Assembly (NCBI GenBank): GCA_041583495.1
Contig: JBFHFS010000028.1
Span: 5,636 to 69,635 of the forward strand
Length of the DNA: 64,000 nt
Source of the DNA: JBFHFS01 sp041583495
GTDB taxonomy: Bacteria > Bacteroidota > Bacteroidia > Bacteroidales > Marinilabiliaceae
Direction of reading: 5' to 3'
Within the stretch, counting starts at the first letter, position 1, and each line of letters begins with the position of its first letter. The notes under the pieces were generated by a model. It did not search any database and was not told the DNA's origin. It worked only from the letters and a program-made list of their open reading frames with translations. This document shows, one piece after another, positions 35,987-43,745 of the stretch. The position numbers and the translations under genes are program-made.

Positions 35987-36499
35987 ATGAAACGATATTT
36001 CATCCTATTCACCATCGCCTGCCTTAGCAGCCTTTCATTTAGCCTCTTCGCACAAGATAACGAAACCCAGACCGAGGACCGGGCCGAGCGACTCAAATCG
36101 CAAAAGATCGCTTTTCTTTCCGAACAGCTTCAACTTACCCCTTGCGTGGCCCAGAAATTCTGGCCCCTTTACAACGAATTCTCCCTTAAATCGGACAGCC
36201 TCTGGCATCTTCAAAAGAAGAAAAGCCAGGAGCTGAGCGAGGCCATGCCCCACTTAACCGACGCCCAAAAGGAAGCTTCCATCGACGAGCAAATGAACTT
36301 CAGATGGGAAAAAGCCAAACTTGAAATGAAGTTTCACCTCGAACTGAAGAAAATACTGAACATCAACCAGGTCATTAAGCTCTATGATGCCGAACATGAA
36401 TACAAGAAAAAACTCCTGCAGTTACTTCGGTCTCAAAAGAACACTTCCAACAAACAACAGTGTCCGCACGAAGACTGCAACGGCAGCAAACCGGCTTAG
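35987..36499 (+). CDS. Periplasmic Spy/CpxP-like helical protein
   Basis: This 170-residue secreted protein has a signal peptide at about 1-22 (ending SLFAQ). The mature part is highly charged and almost entirely helical, with the LTP-containing block 'LTPCVAQKFWPLYNEF' and then 'LTDAQKEASIDEQ', like the paired LTxxQ helices of Spy/CpxP and CnrX-type sensors. The C terminus has a Cys- and His-containing tail (QQCPHEDCNGS) that could bind metal or form a disulfide with the cysteine at about residue 46. It is the third gene of the sigma factor operon. Expected role: periplasmic chaperone or sensor that tunes the sigma factor; the ligand is unknown. Confidence 0.75.
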   Translation: MKRYFILFTIACLSSLSFSLFAQDNETQTEDRAERLKSQKIAFLSEQLQLTPCVAQKFWPLYNEFSLKSDSLWHLQKKKSQELSEAMPHLTDAQKEASIDEQMNFRWEKAKLEMKFHLELKKILNINQVIKLYDAEHEYKKKLLQLLRSQKNTSNKQQCPHEDCNGSKPA

Positions 36500-36575
36500 A
36501 TTCGCCAACACCTGTCTCCCAAAAACCGAATCCCGGTAAGAAGTTCCCGGTCTTCTTTATGCGCACTAACATTTC

Positions 36576-38087
36576 CTATCCCTCATCCTTGAATTCTTTA
36601 AAATTCCCATTGACCAAAAATTGAACAGCCGCTTCAATCTCCAGATACATGATCTTATCCTCATGAACAAAAGGAACCACCTTCCTGAATTCCTTCACAA
36701 AATACTCCAGATAAGGGGACGTTTTCAGAGGTTTTCGAAACTCAATGGCCTGAGCCGCATTGAATAGTTCAATACCTAAAACCCGTTCTACATTCATCGC
36801 AATCTTAAGGGCCTTGGTAGCCGCATTGCCACCCATGCTCACATGATCTTCCTGCTCGTTGGAAGATGGAATACTGTCGACTGAGGCAGGCGTAGCCAGC
36901 TGCTTGTTTTGACTCACGATAGAGGCCGCCGCGTATTGAGGAATCATAAAGCCTGAATTGAGACCCGGGTTGGCCACCAAAAATACCGGCAACCCACGCT
37001 CCCCGGCAATCAACCGGTAGGTGCGACGCTCCGAAATACTTGCCAGCTCACTCAGGGCAATACCCAAAAAATCGAGCGCCAGCGCCAGCGGTTCACCATG
37101 AAAGTTGCCCCCCGACAAAATCAGCTCCTCTTCCGGAAAAACAATGGGATTATCGGTAACCGAGTTGATTTCTGTCAGGACCACCCCGACTACATAACTG
37201 ATGGCATCTTTGATGGCGCCATGCACCTGAGGCACACATCTGAAAGAGTAGGGATCCTGCACCTCCTTGTGCGCTTTTGAAATAAGCTCACTGCCTCTCA
37301 AAAGGGCCCGCACATATCTCGCCGTTTCAATCTGCCCACGATGGGGACGAATAACCTGCAACTGCTCCATAAAGGGATCGATACGACCATTAAAGGCATC
37401 CAGCGACAACGCCGCAATGGTATCGGCATACCGGCTTAGATTATTGGCCTTGAGAAGAGTATAGACTGCATGAGCGCTCATAAACTGCGTGCCATTCAAT
37501 AGGGCAAGGCCTTCTTTTGCTTCCAGCTTAATAGGCTCCCAACCAAAATGGGCCAACATTTCTGAGGCCTCCATTTTTCGTCCCTGAAACCAAACCTCTC
37601 CATGCCCCAGCAAGGGCAGAAAAAGGTGGGCCAATGGCGCCAGATCGCCCGAAGCACCCAGAGAACCCAGTTCCAGAACCACCGGGACCACATTATGGTT
37701 AAAAAAGTCGATGAGCCGCAGTACCGTTTTCAATTGTACACCCGAATGGCCCAGACTCAAAGCGTGAATCTTGAACAACAACATGAGCCGAACCACCTCG
37801 GGCGGGATCTCGGGCCCTGTCCCGCAGGCGTGACTCAACACCAGGTTCTCCTGAAGCCGACTCAGATCGGCCCGCGAAACCGAACGGTTCTGCAAAGCGC
37901 CAAACCCCGTATTAATGCCGTAAACAGGCCCCTCCTCTGTCGCCAGCTTATGATCGAGCCAGGTTTTGCATTTTTCAATTAAGGCCGCCGACTCTTCCGA
38001 GAGTAAAAGCTTTTTATCCTCCTTTAGAATACTGGAAATGGATTCCAGGGTGAGCGGTTTTGGGGAGATATAATGTGTGTGGTCCAT
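36576..38087 (-). CDS. hutH: Histidine ammonia-lyase
   Basis: This 503-residue cytosolic lyase converts L-histidine to urocanate and ammonia, the first step of histidine breakdown. The Ala145-Ser146-Gly147 triad (GSLGASGDLAPLAHL) forms the MIO prosthetic group. The catalytic Tyr is in VYGINTGFG at about 56, and 'GNFHGEPLALALD' and 'SSNEQEDHVSMG' supply substrate contacts. Length is standard. No other hut genes are adjacent; its neighbours are hisS and the sigma operon, so the rest of the pathway must be elsewhere. A tyrosine or phenylalanine lyase is less likely, given the overall HutH-like sequence. Confidence 0.94.
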   Translation of the reverse strand: MDHTHYISPKPLTLESISSILKEDKKLLLSEESAALIEKCKTWLDHKLATEEGPVYGINTGFGALQNRSVSRADLSRLQENLVLSHACGTGPEIPPEVVRLMLLFKIHALSLGHSGVQLKTVLRLIDFFNHNVVPVVLELGSLGASGDLAPLAHLFLPLLGHGEVWFQGRKMEASEMLAHFGWEPIKLEAKEGLALLNGTQFMSAHAVYTLLKANNLSRYADTIAALSLDAFNGRIDPFMEQLQVIRPHRGQIETARYVRALLRGSELISKAHKEVQDPYSFRCVPQVHGAIKDAISYVVGVVLTEINSVTDNPIVFPEEELILSGGNFHGEPLALALDFLGIALSELASISERRTYRLIAGERGLPVFLVANPGLNSGFMIPQYAAASIVSQNKQLATPASVDSIPSSNEQEDHVSMGGNAATKALKIAMNVERVLGIELFNAAQAIEFRKPLKTSPYLEYFVKEFRKVVPFVHEDKIMYLEIEAAVQFLVNGNFKEFKDEG

Positions 38088-38367
38088 AAATTCGGGTATT
38101 AGGTTAAAATCAATAATATACGATTATATTCTGACGCAACACCGAAACAACAAACACGGATAATCACAGAGTCTGTCAATCTCAGTTACCTTAATACCTC
38201 CCCTCATGGAAAACGGATGTCACCGCCAAAAGAGAGGGTAGAAACAACAGGATTTTTAAAGATACGACCCATTTCCAGCCAATAAGGTTAAAACCATCTA
38301 CACAATTAACCAAATTTCCACATAATTAAGAATGATTTTCATCACCCACGATGAGCCGGTAAAGAGC
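38088..38367. other. Spacer between hutH and hisS
   Basis: No gene was seen. It contains the hutH leader and AT-rich DNA with no clear repeats. The right end carries the hisS terminator. Confidence 0.5.
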
Positions 38368-38418
38368 AAAAAAAGGGAACTGTCACCATCCATGATCGGT
38401 GGCAACAATTCCCTTTTT
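38368..38418 (-). terminator. Terminator of hisS (long imperfect hairpin)
   Basis: On the minus strand AAAAAGGGAA-TTGTTGCCACC pairs with GGTGACAG-TTCCCTTTTTTT, giving a long stem with few mismatches and T runs on both strands, so it can work in both directions. Confidence 0.8.
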
Positions 38419-38436
38419 ACTATTTTCTTCAGGGTT

Positions 38437-39810
38437 TTACTTTCCCGCATCCAAAATGGCAGCAACCAACCCCTCCTTTGGCAATATCTGCTGTTCACCC
38501 GAGCTCATATCTTTAAGGGTTATGTTCCCCTTCACCATCTCCTCTTCACCCACGATTGCCACGAAGGGAATATTTTTCTTATTGGCATAGGTCATCTGCT
38601 TTTTCATCTTGGCAGCATCGGGATACACCTCTACCTTAAGACCTTGTGCGCGCAACTCCTGAGCCAACCTGATACACCAGGCCCCCTCTTTGGCCCCAAA
38701 ATTAACAAACATCAACTGGGTCGTTGTGGTCACTTCCGCCGGGTATAGATCAAGGTGGTTCATCACATCAAAGATGCGATCGGCGCCAAAAGAAATACCT
38801 ACCCCGGACACATCCTTAAGGCCAAAAATACCGGTCAGGTCGTCGTAGCGTCCACCTCCGGTGATGCTACCCATCTCCATGTCCAGTGCCTTCACTTCAA
38901 AAATGGCACCGGTATAATAGTTAAGTCCACGGGCCAGGGTAAGATCAAGCTCCACCGGAGTGGTCAACGCCAGAGGTTCCATCAGAGCCAACACTTCCCG
39001 GAGCTCGGCAACGCCCTTAATACCAATGGCCGATGATGCCAGCAGCTCCTCCAGGGTATTCAGCTTTTCGGTATTGCTGCCCGAAAGACTAAGGATGGGC
39101 TGAAGTTTATCCACAGACTCTTTGCTCAAGCCCTTTTCCAAAAGTTCGGCATTCACCTTTTCAGTCCCTATCTTATCCAGCTTATCTATGGCCACGGTGA
39201 TATCAATCATACGACCCGACTCCCCGATGATCTCCGCGATTCCGGCCAAAACTTTTCGGTTGTTAAGTTTCACCACCACACGGATGCCCAACCGGCGGTA
39301 AACCTCATCCACAATCTGTATCAGCTCCACCTCATTAAAAAGACTGTCGCTACCCACCACATCTACGTCACATTGAAAAAACTCCCGGTAACGCCCCTTC
39401 TGAGGGCGGTCGGCACGCCATACGGGCTGAATCTGGTAACGCTTAAAGGGAAAAGAGAGCTCATTTTGGTGCTGAACCACAAATCGTGCGAATGGCACAG
39501 TCAGGTCGTACCGCAGCCCTTTGTCACTTATCTGGCTGGTCACCCGGTTCGACTCTTTTTCACGCAACAGAGAGGCATCGGCTTTGGAAAGGAAATCCCC
39601 CGAATTGAGAATCTTAAACAGCAACTTATCGCCCTCTTCACCATACTTTCCGAGCAGAGTATCCAGATTCTCCATGGCGGGCGTCTCAATACACTGATAA
39701 CCATAAATTTGAAAAACATCTTTGATAGCATCAAATATATAGTTGCGACGCACCATTTCGGCGGGTGTAAAATCACGGGTTCCTTTGGGAATTGAGGGTT
39801 TTTGAGCCAT
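38437..39810 (-). CDS. hisS: Histidyl-tRNA synthetase
   Basis: This 457-residue class II synthetase charges tRNA-His. 'PKGTRDFTPAEM' opens the protein. Motif 2 is 'PVWRADRPQKGRYREFFQCD'. The His-specific block 'ARGLNYYTGAIFEV' and motif 3 region 'GGGRYDDL' and 'GVGISFGADR' are present, followed by the C-terminal anticodon-binding domain (about 365-457). All motifs are intact and the length is typical for Bacteroidota. A TAnnTTTG promoter element lies about 75 bases upstream and a strong hairpin terminator downstream, so it is a single-gene transcript. Confidence 0.97.
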   Translation of the reverse strand: MAQKPSIPKGTRDFTPAEMVRRNYIFDAIKDVFQIYGYQCIETPAMENLDTLLGKYGEEGDKLLFKILNSGDFLSKADASLLREKESNRVTSQISDKGLRYDLTVPFARFVVQHQNELSFPFKRYQIQPVWRADRPQKGRYREFFQCDVDVVGSDSLFNEVELIQIVDEVYRRLGIRVVVKLNNRKVLAGIAEIIGESGRMIDITVAIDKLDKIGTEKVNAELLEKGLSKESVDKLQPILSLSGSNTEKLNTLEELLASSAIGIKGVAELREVLALMEPLALTTPVELDLTLARGLNYYTGAIFEVKALDMEMGSITGGGRYDDLTGIFGLKDVSGVGISFGADRIFDVMNHLDLYPAEVTTTTQLMFVNFGAKEGAWCIRLAQELRAQGLKVEVYPDAAKMKKQMTYANKKNIPFVAIVGEEEMVKGNITLKDMSSGEQQILPKEGLVAAILDAGK

Positions 39811-39885
39811 TGCTACTTAAAATTATCAGGTCATCATTGCCGGGCTGAGCCTGGTTGTTCAGCCACGAATTGTCTTATTTGGCTG

Positions 39886-39893
39886 CAAATTTA
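39886..39893 (-). promoter_or_regulatory. -7 element of the hisS promoter
   Basis: On the minus strand TAAATTTG matches TAnnTTTG exactly and is followed by CAG. The distance implies a leader of about 65-70 nt. No reliable -33 box. Confidence 0.45.
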
Positions 39894-39928
39894 AGCAAAA
39901 ATATGAGGAAAGCGCGGGCCACAACTCC

Positions 39929-40543
39929 TTACTCTGCCAAATTCCTGCTCCCATCGGCCTGATACAGATACTGCAGGGTGACATAACCCAGCTGGGCCTC
40001 ATCGTTAAAAAAATCTTTTAACCATACCTTGGCATAGTTTCCATTCGCAGTTCTAACCACGAAGACCTCATCGCTAAAATGAAATTCCGGTCCGGAAGCC
40101 CCATAAGTCATGGTTATCCAGCTGCTCAGAAGTGTATCCCCGGGCACAACCTCAGTAACAGGGGGAATCACCGACAGATCAACGGCAACCTCTACAAAAT
40201 CGTTGAAAGCGTATCCCTTCTCCGGGGCCAAAACCACCTCCTGAAAACGGGTAGAACCTGTCGCAAAGGAAGCCCCTTGCCCTAATCCGGCAGTTCCGCC
40301 ATTTAAGCGGATATCAAACAAGTGAAACCCCATATCCCACTCCATGGAGCTTTTATAGTTGGAGACAGTCACAAGGGTGTCCTTTTCGAATGAAAAATAA
40401 ACCCACTTACCGGCATCAGAGGCATCGATAACAATAGATCCTGAGGTAGAGGTAGTTGAAGGCGTATCCTCCTTGTCACATGAGCCAAGAAGCAGGAGAT
40501 TAACCAGAAGTATTGAAACAGTTGAAAATGTAATAGCTTGCAT
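39929..40543 (-). CDS. HmuY-like lipoprotein (probable haem binding)
   Basis: This 204-residue lipoprotein has the signal ending LLGSC (Cys22) followed by DKED, an acidic tail consistent with surface exposure. The body matches the HmuY family: 'DAGKWVYFSFEKDTLV', 'EWDMGFHLFDIRLNGG' and a beta-rich C terminus ending 'VTLQYLYQADGS'. HmuY proteins capture haem and pass it to a TonB receptor. The gene follows the TonB receptor by 33 bp and is surely co-transcribed. Candidate axial ligands are His and Met residues (FHLF, FHFSDEV, WITMTYG); which ones coordinate haem cannot be said. In Porphyromonas the order is hmuY then hmuR; here it is reversed. Confidence 0.8.
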   Translation of the reverse strand: MQAITFSTVSILLVNLLLLGSCDKEDTPSTTSTSGSIVIDASDAGKWVYFSFEKDTLVTVSNYKSSMEWDMGFHLFDIRLNGGTAGLGQGASFATGSTRFQEVVLAPEKGYAFNDFVEVAVDLSVIPPVTEVVPGDTLLSSWITMTYGASGPEFHFSDEVFVVRTANGNYAKVWLKDFFNDEAQLGYVTLQYLYQADGSRNLAE

Positions 40544-40576
40544 GTTTTGAATTTAAGAGATTAACAATTAGACTAT

Positions 40577-42895
40577 TTAAAAACGATATTCGAACGACAG
40601 ATGGTACCTGCGACCCGGCGTAAACGAGGTATTATAAGTGACAATAGGCGACCGGTAATCCAAAAGATTGTTTACTCCCGCCTGAAACCCGACATGGGAA
40701 CCAAAATACTGACTGATGGTTAAATGCAACAAGCAATAGGCCTCCTGACGCACCCGATAGTAATCCCCGTTGGCCACCGGAAAATAAAGGCCTTCCAGAT
40801 ACTCTTCCATCTCCATAACATTAAATGACTTACGCCCTTTGTAACGGCCAGACAATCGGGCAACCACCCGGTATTTGCCCCGGGTAAAATGGCCCGCCAG
40901 TTGCGAGGTAACAGAATGTGGACTAACGGGCGAAAAATCCATATTCTGCTCCTGCCGAAGCTGATCTATATGAATATACCCGGCCCTGAACTCGAAAGAC
41001 TTCAGGAAGCGCCATCGCAACAGAGCCTCCATGGCCAACACCTTGACCTCATCAAAATTGGAATAATGCAAAATGGTTTGATCCTCGTTCCAAACTTCAT
41101 CTATCTGGTCCAAAAGATGATTATACGAGGCGATGGCCGTGACATTCAACTTTTGACTGGTATTCAAATAATCCATCGAAAAAGAGTAGTAGTTATTCTG
41201 CTCCGGCTCCAGATCCACATTCCCAATAATGGTAAACATGCCTAAATGATTCCAATCCATATACAACTCCTTGAGGCCTGGGGCACGAAAGCCACGGGCA
41301 TACGAAGTCCTAAAAGAAAAAGGCTTCTTGAACCAGGCCACCGAAACCGATGGGGTCAGGTATAAATGATGAGCAGAATTCCACCCCATCCGAAGGCCCC
41401 CCACGATGGAGAACTGCTCATTCACCTCGTACTCATCCTGGACCACCAGAACCACATCGTTTTGAGATTTACGCATCAGAGTGTCGGTCTTGAACCGGCT
41501 CGATTCCAGCGACTCATTAAAACGTTCAATCCCTGCAAAAAAGGTATGACGATCCGGGAACCTTTGGGTAAAAAGTACTTTTGAATGATTGAATACCTGC
41601 CTGTAATGAATCCGGTTTTCATTTTTCTTCTCCAGCACATCAAATTTATTATAGGCATCCCGGTAATGTGCAAGGGTTAAGTGCCCCCCACCTGAAGACT
41701 TATAATCCACCTTTCCACCCAGAGTATAACCCCTAAAAAGTTCATGTTTGCTGTCCCGGGTAAAATCGAAGGCCTCCTGGCGGTAATAGTTCCCTTTCAA
41801 AGAAACAAACCATTGATCGCCCCACGAATACCCCCCCTTTTGATCCAGCATCAGAGACGCAGATCCATTGACATTTGCCGGCGCCTGACTCAACGGAGCA
41901 GTGGCCACAGAATCCTTTTCAGGGTAATATTTCTCTTGCCTCCTCGAATCGTATAGTTGATAACCGTCAGATCGCGTTACGTTCAACAAAGTGCTTCCCC
42001 AAAAACGAGCGCCCCGGTAACTCAACCCCAAATCCCCATTAAGGTTGGGTAAATCCTGATTCCTATAAAACTCTTTTAGACTCCCCTCATCCATCCCGTT
42101 CAAAAAGCCGGTTGTATGATTCTGCTGATTGGCCTGCCCCACTCTGACTTTGGCGAAACCGGCAAATTTTTCACTGGGCTGCCGGGTTATCACATTTACA
42201 ACGCCCCCCATGGCACTGGAGCCATACAAAACCGATGAAGCCCCTCGCACAATCTCAATCCGCTCAATATCCGACACCCCAACTCTGGAAAAATCAATGC
42301 TCCCCCCTGTTTCACCGGCTACCCGCTCACCATCCACCAAAACCAGTGTGGACTGAGGTGCCAGTCCCATCATCTGCAGGGTGCTCTTGCCGGCATGTTG
42401 CCCGGTTTCAATACCCGGAACTTCCAGCTCTAAAAGATCCTGTACCAAAACAGCTCCCGATCGCTCCACTTCTAAACCGGTAATAAGCTGCGTTAAAACC
42501 GGACTTTGCGACAGAGGGTGAGGCGTACGGGTGCCGGTTATGGTGACCTCTTCGAGATTAAATATATCCTCCTCCAGATCAATAACTTCAAGACTGGAAA
42601 TCGAAACCGTATCCTGAAACCGTTTAAACCCGATCCGCGAGATCGTTACCACCACCCGACCGGGCTCCTGACTGGAAAGCCTGACGAAACCATCCCTGTC
42701 GGAAGTGGCATGGCCTATCGCGGCCGGGTCGTTTACCGGCCACCATTGAAGGGCCGCAAAGGGCACCGGACCACCCTCACTCCTTAACAACAGTTGAAAA
42801 GAAAAAAATGATTCAGGTTCCTGGGCCCATAAACCCTCTGCCAACAACAGTAAACCCAACATCCATAACCCTCCCCGAATTTTCTGCTTAACCAT
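40577..42895 (-). CDS. TonB-dependent outer-membrane receptor, HmuR-like
   Basis: This 772-residue ligand-gated barrel has a signal peptide at about 1-24 (ending GLWAQ), an N-terminal carboxypeptidase-regulatory-like domain at about 30-110, then the TonB box/plug (VTITGTRTPHPLSQSPVLTQ, 'VLVDGERVAGE', 'IEIVRGASSVLYGSSAMGG') and a barrel ending in YHLSFEYRF. Lack of the SusC long N-terminal hallmark and the partner HmuY-like gene point to haem or a similar iron source rather than glycans. The start at 42895 is backed by a good AAGGAGA ribosome binding site, rare in this genome, and a TAnnTTTG promoter a few bases above it. Confidence 0.9.
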   Translation of the reverse strand: MVKQKIRGGLWMLGLLLLAEGLWAQEPESFFSFQLLLRSEGGPVPFAALQWWPVNDPAAIGHATSDRDGFVRLSSQEPGRVVVTISRIGFKRFQDTVSISSLEVIDLEEDIFNLEEVTITGTRTPHPLSQSPVLTQLITGLEVERSGAVLVQDLLELEVPGIETGQHAGKSTLQMMGLAPQSTLVLVDGERVAGETGGSIDFSRVGVSDIERIEIVRGASSVLYGSSAMGGVVNVITRQPSEKFAGFAKVRVGQANQQNHTTGFLNGMDEGSLKEFYRNQDLPNLNGDLGLSYRGARFWGSTLLNVTRSDGYQLYDSRRQEKYYPEKDSVATAPLSQAPANVNGSASLMLDQKGGYSWGDQWFVSLKGNYYRQEAFDFTRDSKHELFRGYTLGGKVDYKSSGGGHLTLAHYRDAYNKFDVLEKKNENRIHYRQVFNHSKVLFTQRFPDRHTFFAGIERFNESLESSRFKTDTLMRKSQNDVVLVVQDEYEVNEQFSIVGGLRMGWNSAHHLYLTPSVSVAWFKKPFSFRTSYARGFRAPGLKELYMDWNHLGMFTIIGNVDLEPEQNNYYSFSMDYLNTSQKLNVTAIASYNHLLDQIDEVWNEDQTILHYSNFDEVKVLAMEALLRWRFLKSFEFRAGYIHIDQLRQEQNMDFSPVSPHSVTSQLAGHFTRGKYRVVARLSGRYKGRKSFNVMEMEEYLEGLYFPVANGDYYRVRQEAYCLLHLTISQYFGSHVGFQAGVNNLLDYRSPIVTYNTSFTPGRRYHLSFEYRF

Positions 42896-42900
42896 TTCAT

Positions 42901-42907
42901 TCTCCTT
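42901..42907 (-). promoter_or_regulatory. Strong Shine-Dalgarno site of the receptor gene
   Basis: AAGGAGA on the minus strand ends five bases before the ATG at 42895. A second ATG in another frame lies directly after the site (42898-42900), so spacing decides for 42895. Confidence 0.65.
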
Positions 42908-42921
42908 AATTTTATTCTACC

Positions 42922-42929
42922 CAAAAATA
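42922..42929 (-). promoter_or_regulatory. -7 element of the receptor-HmuY operon
   Basis: On the minus strand TATTTTTG fits TAnnTTTG, giving a leader of about 20 nt before the ATG at 42895. An iron-responsive operator was not recognised. Confidence 0.5.
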
Positions 42930-43097
42930 GAAAAACAAAATACATTTCGGACTAAAAGGTCCTTTTTTCTTTTGCCAACACGAAGGCTCCTAAAAAAAGG
43001 AAGATAAACCAGGGCCCTGAAACAAACAGGAAGGAACAAATGGGAAAGGAAGTGCCGCCCCTAAACCACAAAAATGGTCAGATTCGATAAAAACCGG

Positions 43098-43105
43098 TAA
43101 CTTTG
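43098..43105 (+). promoter_or_regulatory. -7 element of the DUF493 gene
   Basis: TAACTTTG is an exact TAnnTTTG match followed by CA, 16 bases before the ATG at 43122, the same spacing as before the first ECF sigma gene. Confidence 0.55.
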
Positions 43106-43121
43106 CACTCAAACAAGAATC

Positions 43122-43391
43122 ATGACCAACGATTATAATAAACTCCGGGAACTGTTGTCGAAGAACAAAAAATGGCCCTTGTTGTACATGTTCAAATTTA
43201 TCGTCCCCAATAAGGAAGGAAAAGTGGACCAGGTAGTGGCCCTGCTTCCCACAACAGGGGAGATATCCTTTAAACACACAAAGAACCTCCGTCACGTCTC
43301 CATCACGTGTAAAGTCAAAATATCCGAAGCGGATGAGATAATAGACATAACACAAAAAGCCTCGGGAATAGAAGGGGTGATATCCCTATAG
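43122..43391 (+). CDS. DUF493 family protein
   Basis: This 89-residue small alpha/beta protein matches the DUF493 (YbeD-like) family as found in Bacteroidota: 'WPLLYMFKFIVPNKEGKVDQVVALL', read here as WPLLYMFKFIVPNK then VDQVVALL, and the C-terminal 'SEADEIIDITQKASGIEGV'. The fold is ACT-like and the cellular role is not settled; the E. coli member is near lipoate genes, which are not seen here. It has its own promoter with a very short leader. The minus-strand frame overlapping it (42990-43355) is a shadow. Confidence 0.85.
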   Translation: MTNDYNKLRELLSKNKKWPLLYMFKFIVPNKEGKVDQVVALLPTTGEISFKHTKNLRHVSITCKVKISEADEIIDITQKASGIEGVISL

Positions 43392-43745
43392 ATCCCTTTT
43401 GTGCTCCCGGCATTTTAATTACCCCTGGTACCCGGTTTCAAATCACCCGATCACATCCGGCCTGTTACCCCAAAGGGTCCCGGGGGCATGGATAGTCAGA
43501 AGAAGATAAACAACCGGAGTGTTTCCGGGAAAGAAACCCTTCTAACACAGTCAGGCGGAAAGTAAATGCAGCAAAAAGGGACCCTGGCATCCATAAAAGG
43601 CCCGGAATCCCCCTGTTTTAGTCCACTTATCAGATCGCCAAACCCCTTTTGTACCATAACCCCGGGAAGATGACCATGGACCATAATCAAATCCTCCCTG
43701 GCAGGCATCACAAGTAAGATCAGGAAGGCGAACAGACCCTGAGGC
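43392..43745. other. 354-bp spacer between DUF493 and ettA (convergent)
   Basis: No confident gene. A minus-strand frame runs from inside ettA to 43496 and contains a hydrophobic patch, but it has no independent start or family resemblance. No clear terminator hairpin was found for either gene. Confidence 0.45.

Noticed and set aside
42990..43355. 121-residue minus-strand frame over the DUF493 gene
   Set aside because: The plus-strand DUF493 product is a clear family match with a good promoter; this frame is its shadow.
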